Source: a virus
Reading direction: 5' to 3' (one strand)
Length of the DNA: 64,000 nt
Virus record (IMG/VR): IMGVR_UViG_3300022602_000029
Span: 62,001 to 126,000 of that record
Within the stretch, counting starts at the first letter, position 1, and the number at the start of each line of letters is the position of its first letter. Positions 1 to 9,025 of the stretch are shown here, one piece after another. A program made the translations under genes and the position numbers. The notes under the pieces are model-generated. The model did no database searches, had not been told where the DNA came from, and worked only from the letters and a program-made list of their open reading frames with translations.

Positions 1-2
1 CA

Positions 3-3000
3 TCTAGTACCATAGTAGGAGGCACTACTGGAGCCTTATTATATCAGGCCGCACCAGGCACGACCAGTTTTATAGGAATAGGATCTGCAGGCACAGTGCT
101 ACAAAGCAATGGCACCACAGCTACATGGGTAACTACCGCATCATTGGGAATAAGCGGCGGTGGTGGAGGTGGTAGTGTCAGCCTAAACGCCTACTGTAGT
201 TATTATATTACCAGCCCTACTATTAGTAGTAGCGGCGTCAACAACATAGCTATCGGTTGTTGTACCTTAAGCGCAAACTCCTGTGGGTCGGATAACTTCG
301 CCATGGGGTATGGCGCACTTAGATCAAATACCTGTGGTTCAAATAATATAGCTATAGGACATAGCACCTTATTCAGTAATACCACTGGATGTGGTAACTT
401 CGCCGCTGGTCGTGTAGCTTTATACAGGAACCTAACTGGAAACTATAACACTGCTTTTGGCTACGGCGCAATGTGTTCAAACACAGGCGGTATCAATAAC
501 CTTGCCATCGGACAGTTTGCTATGGCTAGCAACACGATAGGTAGTAACAACCTTGCCATAGGACAGAGCGCACTAGCTTGTAATACTACCGGATGTTATA
601 ACTTTGCCGTTGGTTGCCAAGCACTTCAAGCAAATACAACAGGTAATAGTAACTTTGCCGTTGGCGGATTCGGACCGTTAGTTAATAATACATCTGGTAG
701 CAATAACATTGCTGTAGGTTACGGAGTATTGAGGTCCAATACCACCGGTAGCAATAACATCGCTCTAGGTTATAAATCATTATATGGTAACATCTTTGGC
801 TGTAACAACATCGCTCTAGGTTACCAAAGCCTTAAGTGCAACACCTGTGGCTACTCGAACATCGCGGTAGGATATGGCAGTCTCTTCTGCAATACCACTG
901 GCAGCTTGAACACCGCAGTAGGAACCTTCAGCCTCTGCGCCAACACCACCGGAATCAACAACACCGCAGTGGGCGCTAAGAGCCTATACTACAACACCAC
1001 CGGAGTTTACAACACCGCAATAGGCTATGGCAGTCTCTTCTGCAACACCACGGGTGCCTGCAACACCGTAGTAGGGTATGGTGCAGGATGCTGTATCACA
1101 ACAGGTATCGGTAATGTAATTTTAGGAAATTATGCTGGATCAGCCGCATTGGCATGTATATTCGTGGTACAGGCAGGCAACTGCGTGAGACTATGCGTCA
1201 ATAACAGCGGACTTTATGTAAACGGATCTGTTGTTGGTGGTGCTAGTCTAGGCACCTGCTGCCAGTTTCTAGTTATCAGTCCAACAAATAGCAGTAGTAC
1301 TGGCGCAAATAATATTGCTATTGGTTGCTGTTCTTTAAGTAATAATACTACCGGGTGTAACAATATAGCATTAGGTTATGGATCTCTTAAATGTAATACT
1401 ATCGGCATACTCAACACAGCTATAGGCTATAATACTCTCGCACTGAACACCACCGGCTGCAATAACACCGCGATAGGTGCCGGTAGCCTCTGCGCCAACA
1501 CCTCTGGCGTCAGCAACACCGCAGTAGGAGTCAACACTCTCATCTGTAACACTATCGGCATGTGTAACACCGCAGTAGGCTATGGCAGTCTCGCCTACAA
1601 TACCTCTGGCGGCTGTAACGTCGCATTAGGCTTCAGCAGCCTATACAATAATACTACCGGTGGTTACAACACAGCAGTGGGCGCTAGGAGCCTATACTGC
1701 AACATCTTCGGTCTGTATAACGTTGCAATAGGTTATAACAGCCTCTCCAACAACACTTGTGGTAATACAAACGTCGCCATAGGAATGTCTGCCCTCTACA
1801 ACAACACCACCGGCGTCTGTAACACCGCGATAGGCTATGGTAGCCTTTGTTTAAATAAGACCGGCTCTGCTAACGTCGCAGTGGGATATGGATCATTAGC
1901 TTATAACAGCAGTGGTACCTATAATACCGCAGTGGGTGTTATAGCCCTCAATAAAAATATCACCGGTTGCCTCAACGTCGCAATAGGTTATGGCAGCCTC
2001 AAATGCAACACTTCCGGCGGGTGTAATACTGCAGTAGGTGCTACTACCCTCCCTGCTAATACCACCGGAGTTTATAATGTCGCAGTAGGATATAACAATC
2101 TCCAGTCTAACACCATAGGCTCATGCAACATCTCCATAGGCGCAGCCAACTTACTTTACAATACTTCTGGCTGCGCAAATACAGCAATCGGCCAACTTTC
2201 TTTATATTGCAATAAAACCGGTTGCAATAACATCGCAATAGGCTATTGTACCCTCTATAACAATACCTATGGTAGCTATAATATCGCCATGGGCGGATGC
2301 TCCATGAAGAATAATATCAGTGGCATCAGCAACGTCGCAATAGGCTATGGTACTCTCGGATGCAACACTACTGGCAGCTGCAACACCGCAATAGGGTCAC
2401 GGAGCCTTTATGGCAATACTACAGGCGTTGGTAATACAGTAGTAGGCTATAATGCCAATGTATGTGGCCATGGCGGTAGCAACAACACCGCAGTAGGTAG
2501 CCTCAGCCTCTACTTCAACACCTATGGCAACTACAATGTCGCAGTAGGTACCAGCAGCCTCTCCTGTAACACCACGGGTGCCTGCAACGTCGCAGTGGGT
2601 GCCAGCAGCCTCTATTGCAATACCACTGGCTGCGCAAATACCGCAGTAGGAACCTACGGCCTCTACCTCAACACCACTGGCATCAGTAACACCGCACTAG
2701 GATATATTGCTGGATGCACAAATACCACCGGAGTTAATAACACGTTCTTAGGTAATGGTGCTGTAGGATTAGCCGCAACATGTAGTAATACCATTACGCT
2801 AGGTAATAGCTCGATCGCCACTATACGTGCACAGCAAACTAGCATAACAGCACTATCAGACTGCAGAGATAAGACTAATATCTGTGGACTACCGATTGGA
2901 TTAGAATTCGTTCGCGCACTACGTCCAGTTAAGTTCGATTGGAATATGAGGGACGGAGCCAAGGTAGGAATACCAGAAGCTGGATTTATCGCCCAGGAAC

Positions 3001-3176
3001 TAGATGAGGTCCAAAAGAAATTCACAGCTACTGATTACTTGAATTTGATCATCAGTAACGAAGATGGATCGAGGCTAGAAGCTACTCCGGGTAAACTTTT
3101 ACCAGTACTAGTACGTGCTATCCAAGAACTCAGTATCGAAGTGGATAGATTACGTAGCCTAGTAGAACCACAATAA
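3..3176 (+). CDS. Tail fibre/adhesin with 17-residue repeats and C-terminal S74 chaperone (5' partial)
   Basis: The reading frame is open to the left edge, so the N-terminus lies outside the window; the GTG at 96 is an internal valine. The visible start carries the fibre motif LLYQAAPGTTSF...GTVLQSNG, common in phage fibre proteins. Two blocks of 17-residue repeats (consensus NTAVGYGSLxxNTTGxx) follow, separated by a spacer of about 65 residues. From SDCRDKTNI (about residue 921 counted from the GTG) to the end is a Peptidase_S74 / endosialidase-type intramolecular chaperone (key pieces LRPVKFDW and AGFIAQELDEV), which in this family trimerises the fibre and then cleaves itself off. The repeats are rich in cysteine, unusual for an extracellular fibre. 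Role in receptor binding is inferred from the family. Confidence 0.85.
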   Translation, partial: SSTIVGGTTGALLYQAAPGTTSFIGIGSAGTVLQSNGTTATWVTTASLGISGGGGGGSVSLNAYCSYYITSPTISSSGVNNIAIGCCTLSANSCGSDNFAMGYGALRSNTCGSNNIAIGHSTLFSNTTGCGNFAAGRVALYRNLTGNYNTAFGYGAMCSNTGGINNLAIGQFAMASNTIGSNNLAIGQSALACNTTGCYNFAVGCQALQANTTGNSNFAVGGFGPLVNNTSGSNNIAVGYGVLRSNTTGSNNIALGYKSLYGNIFGCNNIALGYQSLKCNTCGYSNIAVGYGSLFCNTTGSLNTAVGTFSLCANTTGINNTAVGAKSLYYNTTGVYNTAIGYGSLFCNTTGACNTVVGYGAGCCITTGIGNVILGNYAGSAALACIFVVQAGNCVRLCVNNSGLYVNGSVVGGASLGTCCQFLVISPTNSSSTGANNIAIGCCSLSNNTTGCNNIALGYGSLKCNTIGILNTAIGYNTLALNTTGCNNTAIGAGSLCANTSGVSNTAVGVNTLICNTIGMCNTAVGYGSLAYNTSGGCNVALGFSSLYNNTTGGYNTAVGARSLYCNIFGLYNVAIGYNSLSNNTCGNTNVAIGMSALYNNTTGVCNTAIGYGSLCLNKTGSANVAVGYGSLAYNSSGTYNTAVGVIALNKNITGCLNVAIGYGSLKCNTSGGCNTAVGATTLPANTTGVYNVAVGYNNLQSNTIGSCNISIGAANLLYNTSGCANTAIGQLSLYCNKTGCNNIAIGYCTLYNNTYGSYNIAMGGCSMKNNISGISNVAIGYGTLGCNTTGSCNTAIGSRSLYGNTTGVGNTVVGYNANVCGHGGSNNTAVGSLSLYFNTYGNYNVAVGTSSLSCNTTGACNVAVGASSLYCNTTGCANTAVGTYGLYLNTTGISNTALGYIAGCTNTTGVNNTFLGNGAVGLAATCSNTITLGNSSIATIRAQQTSITALSDCRDKTNICGLPIGLEFVRALRPVKFDWNMRDGAKVGIPEAGFIAQELDEVQKKFTATDYLNLIISNEDGSRLEATPGKLLPVLVRAIQELSIEVDRLRSLVEPQ
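243..1112 (+). repeat. Fibre repeat block 1 (17 repeats of about 51 bp)
   Basis: Seventeen in-frame repeats of 17 residues (one has 18) with core N-[TIFLV]-A-[VIM]-G and a second conserved N-T-T-G. The regularly spaced small and hydrophobic residues resemble the YadA-head/Hep_Hag type of trimeric beta-roll, though the period differs (14 in YadA). Confidence 0.85.
1311..2789 (+). repeat. Fibre repeat block 2 (29 repeats of exactly 51 bp)
   Basis: Twenty-nine consecutive in-frame repeats, every one exactly 17 residues, with many cysteines at the position before N-T-T-G or just after it. The constant length suggests one structural rung per repeat and a history of tandem duplication. Confidence 0.88.
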
Positions 3177-3189
3177 ATCCGCCAGGCCA

Positions 3190-3218
3190 TTGACTTCTGA
3201 TAATTATCAGTATATATT
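3190..3218 (+). promoter_or_regulatory. Sigma70-type promoter of the glycan cassette with palindromic spacer
   Basis: TTGACT at 3190-3195, a 17-nt spacer and TATATT at 3213-3218. The spacer contains the perfect 14-bp palindrome CTGATAATTATCAG (3197-3210), a plausible operator. The first gene starts at 3241 after AGAGG. Confidence 0.65.
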
Positions 3219-3240
3219 ACTGTATCAATCAGAGGATTCA

Positions 3241-4176
3241 ATGGCAAAAACAATAATCTACATCGATGGCGGCGCAGGCCGTGTTATCGCGGCAATACCC
3301 GCATTACTCAAATTCAACAGACTCAACCCAACCCTAGATTGGGCGCTGATCATACCCGCTTGGGACTATCTACTTTGGAGCATTCCGGAACTACAAGATC
3401 GTACCTATGGCGCAGACACCAAAGGCATCTGGGACAATGTGATCAAAGAAGCAGATCTAATCATGACTCCTGAGCCCTATAGGCTACCTGCTTACTTCCG
3501 CCAAGAGATCAGTCTAGTAGAAGGGTTTGATAGAGAGATCAATGGAACTACAGATCATAGTGATCTAGGTATTCCTAAGATGATATTCAGCAAGACTGAA
3601 GAAAAATGGGCAGTCAATACCATAGCTGATGTCAAACAGCAACAGCAGAAAGCCAAAACTATCGTGATACAACCATTCGGTAGAGGTGCTACCTTGGATC
3701 GCAATGATGTCATCGACAGCGCCAGCCGTAGCCTTAGCGCAGATGGCTATATCAGCCTGACTAAGAAACTGGCCGCTAGGTATAACATGATATTTTTCGG
3801 AGAGCAACAACTACAGATCACCACCGACAGTTACACAGTCAAGTTACCTCCACAGACTGACCTACGCATGTGGGCATCATTGATCAGCTATGCTGACTAT
3901 TTCGTAGGGGTAGATTCGGTGGGACAACATATGGCACGTGCAGTAGGTTGTCCAGGAACTGTTATATTTGGTAGCACGTTCCCTGTCAATACCAGCTATC
4001 CAGATTATTTCCAAATCATAGAGAAAGCAGGACAGAAAAAATACAGTCCGATACGTATCACTGGACTAGACAGCGTGTTAGCAGATCGTTATAATGATAC
4101 TATGATGGATTTTGATGAGAGTGAAATCACTAATATCTACAACATGATCGTAGCAGACATAGAGAAAACAAAATAA
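3241..4176 (+). CDS. GT9-like glycosyltransferase (heptosyltransferase fold)
   Basis: A 311-residue protein that opens with a Rossmann-like strand and a GGAGRVIAAIPALLKF segment typical of GT9-type GT-B transferases. Its C-terminal half carries the nucleotide-sugar side signature DYFVGVDSVGQHMARAVG followed by a PGTVIFGST segment. It should transfer a sugar from a nucleotide donor to a glycan acceptor in the cytoplasm; donor and acceptor cannot be read from the sequence. I chose ATG 3241 over an in-frame TTG at 3190 because AGAGG lies 5 nt upstream and the TTG is the -35 box. It is the first gene of the glycan cassette and overlaps the next gene by 1 nt (TAATG). Confidence 0.75.
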   Translation: MAKTIIYIDGGAGRVIAAIPALLKFNRLNPTLDWALIIPAWDYLLWSIPELQDRTYGADTKGIWDNVIKEADLIMTPEPYRLPAYFRQEISLVEGFDREINGTTDHSDLGIPKMIFSKTEEKWAVNTIADVKQQQQKAKTIVIQPFGRGATLDRNDVIDSASRSLSADGYISLTKKLAARYNMIFFGEQQLQITTDSYTVKLPPQTDLRMWASLISYADYFVGVDSVGQHMARAVGCPGTVIFGSTFPVNTSYPDYFQIIEKAGQKKYSPIRITGLDSVLADRYNDTMMDFDESEITNIYNMIVADIEKTK

Positions 4177-5870
4177 TGTATAATATACTAGCGATTAATC
4201 CTGGACATAATGGGTCAGCGGCATTGGTATCGGATGGCAAGGTAGTATTCTACGCAGAAGAAGAACGTCTAAGCCGTATGAAATATGACGGCAATCCTTT
4301 CCGTGCTATGTTGACTGTGTTAGAAAGCACACATGTAGATGAACTAGTGATCGGCGGAACCAGCCCCGACCTAGTCAAACTACCTTGGACCTATGAAGAT
4401 GCTTATACAGCACTGGTCCGCAAGTTTAATCCCAAGGTAAAAGTAACTAATCTTGGACATCAGCATCATCTTGGACATGCCGCAGGCGCTTTTTATAATA
4501 GTGGATTCACTACTGCTGTAGCAGTGATAGCCGATGGTGCCGGTAGTGTACACAGCGCCAAGATGGGCGACGCAGAAGATAGTCCTGTTACCAGTGGATT
4601 TGAAACAGAAAGCATCTACAAGTGCAGTTATCCCAATGGGTTTGATACCGTGTATAAACGCTATGCTGACGGTAGTGCTAGATATTTTGACAACGGAGTA
4701 CAGGAGTTTGATAATTCTGTCACTATCACTAAAGCCTATGAAGCTGTCAGTAACTATCTAGGATTTGGTTTTATCGAAGCTGGTAAGACCATGGGACTAG
4801 CACCCTACGGAAAGTATGACTCTAACATACCTAATTTCTTTGTAGAAGGTAAAGGCAACAAAAATCTATTGCAACCTATGTATCCGGCCGGTGCTCTAAT
4901 AGATGAAAATAGATTTACATACTTGCGCAGGACCCAAGATCCATCTGTATGGCATCATGATTTCAGTAAGGTCCGTGATATAGACAAGAATCTAGCCTGG
5001 CACATACAGCAAGAATCGCAGGAACAACTGGGCGATATCATCGAGTTAGCTGTACAGAAGACAGGAGAAAAGAATGTGGTTATCGCAGGAGGCTATGGAC
5101 TTAACTGTGTAGCCAACTACTATTACCTAGAAAGATTTCCCGAGCTTAATATCTATGTAGATCCCATAGCACACGATGGTGGAACAGCACTAGGTCTGGC
5201 GCTTTTAGCATGGCATCTACATAGCAACAGCACTATTCCTAATCCTCTTACTACCTTATATCTAGGCCTAGAGCCGTCATATGATGATCTCAAAGCGATA
5301 CATAGTAAAAACCTTAAGGTCGTGGATGATGTCACACCTGATGATATCGCACAGTTATTGGTCGATCAAAATATCGTGGCCATGTTTAGGGGAAGTGCCG
5401 AAGCAGGCCCTAGAGCATTAGGTAATAGAAGTATCTTATTTGATCCTCGCGGTGCTAATGGTAAAGATTTTGTAAACAAGGTCAAGGGTCGTGAATGGTT
5501 CAGACCATTCGCTGGAAGTGTATTGGAAGAATATGCGCACGAATGGTTTGAGATGAGAGGCTTGAAATCTAGCCCATTTATGATGTATGCCATCAATGTA
5601 TTACCTAGTAAACTAGGAGAGATTCCTGCTGTAACTCACGTAGATGGAACATGCCGTGTACAAACAGTAAGTAAGGGTGACAATATAGACTACTATAATC
5701 TGATTAACTCGTTTTATAAGATGACCGGAGTTCCTATGTTGTTTAATACCAGTTTTAATCTAGCCGGTGATCCTTTGGTTGAAACACTAGAAGATGCCAT
5801 TGACACGCTGGCAAGATCGGATATAAAATATCTATATCTATCAGAAGTAGGAAAGCTAATAATAAAATAA
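4176..5870 (+). CDS. Carbamoyltransferase (NodU/CmcH family)
   Basis: A 564-residue full-length member of the NodU/CmcH family, which transfers carbamoyl from carbamoyl phosphate, through an adenylate, to a hydroxyl of a sugar or antibiotic. N-terminal Kae1-like domain: NPGHNGSAALV (about 8-18), the metal-binding HHLGHAAGAF (97-106) and a GGYGLNCVANY segment. C-terminal YrdC-like domain: GSAEAGPRALGNRSI and the terminal FNTSFNLAGDP motif. All landmarks of an active enzyme are present. It sits between a GT9-like transferase and a sulfotransferase, so decoration of a glycan is the likely role. TAATG overlap upstream, and the next ATG follows its stop directly: translational coupling is likely. 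Confidence 0.9.
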   Translation: MYNILAINPGHNGSAALVSDGKVVFYAEEERLSRMKYDGNPFRAMLTVLESTHVDELVIGGTSPDLVKLPWTYEDAYTALVRKFNPKVKVTNLGHQHHLGHAAGAFYNSGFTTAVAVIADGAGSVHSAKMGDAEDSPVTSGFETESIYKCSYPNGFDTVYKRYADGSARYFDNGVQEFDNSVTITKAYEAVSNYLGFGFIEAGKTMGLAPYGKYDSNIPNFFVEGKGNKNLLQPMYPAGALIDENRFTYLRRTQDPSVWHHDFSKVRDIDKNLAWHIQQESQEQLGDIIELAVQKTGEKNVVIAGGYGLNCVANYYYLERFPELNIYVDPIAHDGGTALGLALLAWHLHSNSTIPNPLTTLYLGLEPSYDDLKAIHSKNLKVVDDVTPDDIAQLLVDQNIVAMFRGSAEAGPRALGNRSILFDPRGANGKDFVNKVKGREWFRPFAGSVLEEYAHEWFEMRGLKSSPFMMYAINVLPSKLGEIPAVTHVDGTCRVQTVSKGDNIDYYNLINSFYKMTGVPMLFNTSFNLAGDPLVETLEDAIDTLARSDIKYLYLSEVGKLIIK

Positions 5871-6686
5871 ATGCAAAAATATCATTTTATATCAGGATTA
5901 CCGCGTAGTGGATCTACGTTATTAACATCAATCCTAAAACAAAATCCTAGATTTACCGCACAGATAAGTGATCCATTGCATGATTATGCCAGGAACATAT
6001 TAACCACTACACACGCCAGCGTAGGTATGGAGTCTGCGGTACCTATAGAAAAACGCCAAAGGTTGATCAAAGGTCTTTTTAAGGCATTTTACGAAGATGG
6101 TAATGAAGTATGTTTTAATACTAATCGTGCCTGGACTTCGCAGACTCCACTGGTAAGAGATCTATTCCCCGGTAGCAAGATCATCATCTGTATAAGGGAT
6201 GTGCCTTGGATATTGGACAGTTTTGAACAGCTCAATGCCAAGAATCCCTATACGATAAAAGCCTTATATCATCACCAAGATCTAGGCACGGTATATCATA
6301 GATCTCAATCTTTGATGGATCCAAACAACGGATATGTAGCAGGTCCTATTACCTGTCTAAAACAGGCCCTTTTCAGCAATGAAAAAGATATGTTGTGCGT
6401 AGTCGATTATGATGCGCTATCTAAAAGGCCACAAGAAACTATGGAAACGATATATGGTTTCTTAAACGAACCCTACTATGATCACGATTTTGATAATGTC
6501 GAAGATAGCTACGACGAGTTTGATGAAGCTACCAACATAAAGGGTCTACATACAGTTAGGAAAAAAGTAGAATATAAACAGAGAAAACCGATCATCCCAT
6601 CAGATCTATGGCAACAAAATGTTGGACAGAGTTTCTGGAAGTTTGATTTTGATCATATAAAGAGACAAATACTATGGATAGAATAA
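5871..6686 (+). CDS. Sulfotransferase (PAPS-dependent)
   Basis: A 271-residue sulfotransferase-family protein. GLPRSGSTLL (9-18) is the 5'-phosphosulfate-binding loop and IIICIRDVPWILDSF (from about 104) matches the strand and R/S region that binds the 3'-phosphate of PAPS. It should move sulfate from PAPS to a hydroxyl, most plausibly on the glycan built by its neighbours. The gene starts immediately after the carbamoyltransferase stop and its end overlaps the next gene by 13 nt. The CysC-like kinase at the end of the same cassette could supply PAPS, which supports the call. The acceptor is unknown. Confidence 0.82.
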   Translation: MQKYHFISGLPRSGSTLLTSILKQNPRFTAQISDPLHDYARNILTTTHASVGMESAVPIEKRQRLIKGLFKAFYEDGNEVCFNTNRAWTSQTPLVRDLFPGSKIIICIRDVPWILDSFEQLNAKNPYTIKALYHHQDLGTVYHRSQSLMDPNNGYVAGPITCLKQALFSNEKDMLCVVDYDALSKRPQETMETIYGFLNEPYYDHDFDNVEDSYDEFDEATNIKGLHTVRKKVEYKQRKPIIPSDLWQQNVGQSFWKFDFDHIKRQILWIE

Positions 6687-7462
6687 GCAGAAAATTTAAC
6701 AAACAACTACAGGAACCTCAAGCACCCCAGAATCAACCTCGGCGGGTATTGATAGGAACTCCATGTTATGACGGTCGTATCGAAGTGTGGTATGCCAACA
6801 GCCTCATCCAGACTATACGCATGGGACTACAACTAGGTATAGAGATCATGCCTATATGGTTAAGTTATGATGCCCTGATACAGCGTGCTAGGAACGATCT
6901 CATGGGCATAATGATAGAAAGTGGATTTGATGATATAGTGTTTATCGACAGTGATATAGATTGGGTACCTGAGGAATTTTTTAAGTTGTTGAACCATCCG
7001 GTAGATGTAGTCGGTGGAACATATCGTAAAAAAGGTGATCTAGAACAATATGTGGCCAAGATATTAGATACCAAGAGATCGAGAGATCCTAGCAATGGTT
7101 TAATACATGCAGAAGGATTAGGTACAGGATTCTTACGTATGTCCAAGGCTGCCGTACAGTATCTATGGGATAACAGCACGCCTTACGAAGAAAAAGATCA
7201 AGGAAAAGTGCGTCGTTGGATATTTGATGTAGAGATTAAAAACGGCGAGATTTTTAGCGAAGATATACTAGTATGCCAGAAACTAAACGACGGTGGCATA
7301 CCGGTTTGGTTAGACCCAACTATAACCTGCGGGCATATAGGAACCAAGAGATTTGCTGGAAACTTTGAAGCTTGGTACGACAATATGCAGAAAGGACAAA
7401 ATATGTCTCCGACTGGATATGGCGGAGCAACACCGCCCGATATTAAATCATTATACGAGTAA
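6674..7462 (+). CDS. GT-A type glycosyltransferase
   Basis: A 262-residue protein with the GT-A arrangement: an early strand VLIGTPCYDGRIEVWYANSL, then DIVFIDSDIDWVPEEFF, where the D-x-D of IDSDID (91-96) is the expected metal/nucleotide-sugar site. Later GLGTGFLRMS and FSEDILVCQKLNDGG resemble the acceptor-side segments of small phage GT2-like enzymes, and WLDPTITCGHIG gives the usual late histidine. It overlaps the sulfotransferase gene by 13 nt. Linkage and substrate cannot be inferred. Confidence 0.75.
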   Translation: MDRISRKFNKQLQEPQAPQNQPRRVLIGTPCYDGRIEVWYANSLIQTIRMGLQLGIEIMPIWLSYDALIQRARNDLMGIMIESGFDDIVFIDSDIDWVPEEFFKLLNHPVDVVGGTYRKKGDLEQYVAKILDTKRSRDPSNGLIHAEGLGTGFLRMSKAAVQYLWDNSTPYEEKDQGKVRRWIFDVEIKNGEIFSEDILVCQKLNDGGIPVWLDPTITCGHIGTKRFAGNFEAWYDNMQKGQNMSPTGYGGATPPDIKSLYE

Positions 7463-7466
7463 TCAC

Positions 7467-8117
7467 ATGGGACGTTTTAGTGTAGAAAAAAGCATAGTTA
7501 CCAACGCACCGATAGCAGAACAACAGGGGGTAGGCGTCTATACTCCTCTACAGATGCCTACAACCTTTGACAAATACACTATCGCATTAGATAGAGACGG
7601 TGTCATGGTAGAATGCGGAGATGCTATCACAGGTCCAGACACATTCAACCCTATAGATGGATCATTTAGAGCAGTAGCTTTGATACGCAGTAAAGGACAC
7701 AAGATAGTAATATTGTTTGATCAACCAGGAGTCGTGCAGAAAAAAGTAACGATAGAACAGGTCGAAGATTGTAATAGACACATGCTACAGCTATTAGGAC
7801 AGGCAGGCTGCACTAGTATTGACGGTATATGGTATAACACCAGTAGTCGTAAAGAAGATGTTTATGCTAAACCTAATACTGGTTTATTCAAACATGCTGA
7901 GTCTAATAGTCCGGGGGTAAAGATCTCCGGGGGAGTATATGTCGGAGATAGTATCGAAGATCTAGTCATGGCAGACAAAGCCGGCGCTACTCCTGTACTA
8001 GTGTTAACCGGTAAAGGTCAGAAGACCGCTGAAAAACTCAAAAATCCTATCTATAGATTATTACAACCAAAAGTAAAAATCTATGATAATCTTATGAAGT
8101 TTGCGGAGGCACTATGA
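7467..8117 (+). CDS. HAD phosphatase, GmhB-like
   Basis: A 216-residue HAD hydrolase. The nucleophile motif is LDRDGV (41-46); FDQPGV stands where GmhB has TNQSG; AKPNTG gives the lysine motif; and VGDSIEDLVMADKAG (from about 159) is the acidic motif IV, followed by the TGKG seen in heptose-bisphosphate phosphatases. The zinc-binding Cys/His cluster of classical GmhB is not evident. Removal of phosphate from a sugar bisphosphate, as in ADP- or GDP-heptose synthesis, is the best guess. ATG 7467 is chosen because it lies just after the previous stop; a longer frame upstream runs inside the previous gene. Confidence 0.72.
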   Translation: MGRFSVEKSIVTNAPIAEQQGVGVYTPLQMPTTFDKYTIALDRDGVMVECGDAITGPDTFNPIDGSFRAVALIRSKGHKIVILFDQPGVVQKKVTIEQVEDCNRHMLQLLGQAGCTSIDGIWYNTSSRKEDVYAKPNTGLFKHAESNSPGVKISGGVYVGDSIEDLVMADKAGATPVLVLTGKGQKTAEKLKNPIYRLLQPKVKIYDNLMKFAEAL

Positions 8118-9025
8118 AACCATTAGGCGGAAGTGAGCTCATGTATTATACAGTTGATAAACTGTTGAAAACCGGCTACAAAGATAAAGTTAATCTAATC
8201 CTTAGTTTTTGCGATCCTCAATATATAGATCCTACTAAAAAAAATATATTATGGCAACAGTTAAACACTAACGAAGAAACTGTAGCTCTGATGGGAGATC
8301 CTAAGTTTGTAGAAAAAATAGATGCCTTCGTTTGGGTTAGCCATTGGCAATATGAAAAGTTCTTAAAAGAGTTCAAGATGCCTGCTTATAAATGTATGGT
8401 CATAAAAAATGCCAGCCAACCGTGCCAATGGATTCCTAGAGAACAAGGGAAGTTTAAGTTAGTATACACTTCAACTCCTTGGAGAGGGTTGGATATATTG
8501 ATCAAGGCATTTAAGCTGTTGAATCGTTCTGATGTAGAACTCGATGTATTTTCTAGTACTAAGATATATGGACCTAAGTTTGAAGAACAGACCAAAGGTC
8601 AATTTGATCACCTATGGGAAGAGTGCAGGAATACACCGGGCATCACATATCACGGCTATGCCACTAACGATATAGTGCGAGATACTGTTAAGAAAGCACA
8701 CATATTTGCCTATCCTAATACCTTTGAAGAAACAAGTTGTATAAGTGCAATCGAAGCATTGATCTCGGGATGTAAAGTAGTTACAACAGGACACGGTGCC
8801 TTACCTGAAACCTGCGGAGAATGGGCAGATTATATACCTTACGGACCTAATAGAGATATAATGGCAGAGAGATTCGCTCACGCTCTTAATAGGGCGATTA
8901 ACCAATATTGGACGACCAATACACAAGAGTTACTTAAGAGACAGAACGAATACTATAATGGTTTCTATTCTTGGAATACACGTATCTTAGAGTGGCAAGG
9001 TTTGATAGATAGATTATCAAAATGA
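8114..9025 (+). CDS. GT4-family glycosyltransferase
   Basis: A 303-residue GT-B transferase. LVYTSTPWRGLDILIKAF is the typical linker between the two domains, and PNTFEETSCISAIEALISGCKVVTT contains the E-x7-E-type nucleotide-sugar-binding motif of GT4, followed by GALPETCG. The N-terminal domain is short compared with bacterial GT4 enzymes. The gene overlaps its neighbours by 4 nt on both sides (ATGA), placing it firmly in the cassette. Confidence 0.8.
   Translation: MKPLGGSELMYYTVDKLLKTGYKDKVNLILSFCDPQYIDPTKKNILWQQLNTNEETVALMGDPKFVEKIDAFVWVSHWQYEKFLKEFKMPAYKCMVIKNASQPCQWIPREQGKFKLVYTSTPWRGLDILIKAFKLLNRSDVELDVFSSTKIYGPKFEEQTKGQFDHLWEECRNTPGITYHGYATNDIVRDTVKKAHIFAYPNTFEETSCISAIEALISGCKVVTTGHGALPETCGEWADYIPYGPNRDIMAERFAHALNRAINQYWTTNTQELLKRQNEYYNGFYSWNTRILEWQGLIDRLSK

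Noticed and set aside
243-2789. Regular 51-bp repeats that could suggest a CRISPR array or satellite
   Set aside because: They are in frame, degenerate at DNA level, code for a clear 17-residue protein repeat and lack unique spacers.
2663-3025. Leftward frame of 120 codons under the S74 domain
   Set aside because: Antisense to a clear conserved domain; no start signals.
3190-3240. Longer N-terminus of the GT9-like gene from TTG 3190
   Set aside because: The TTG is the -35 box of a good promoter, and AGAGG fits ATG 3241.
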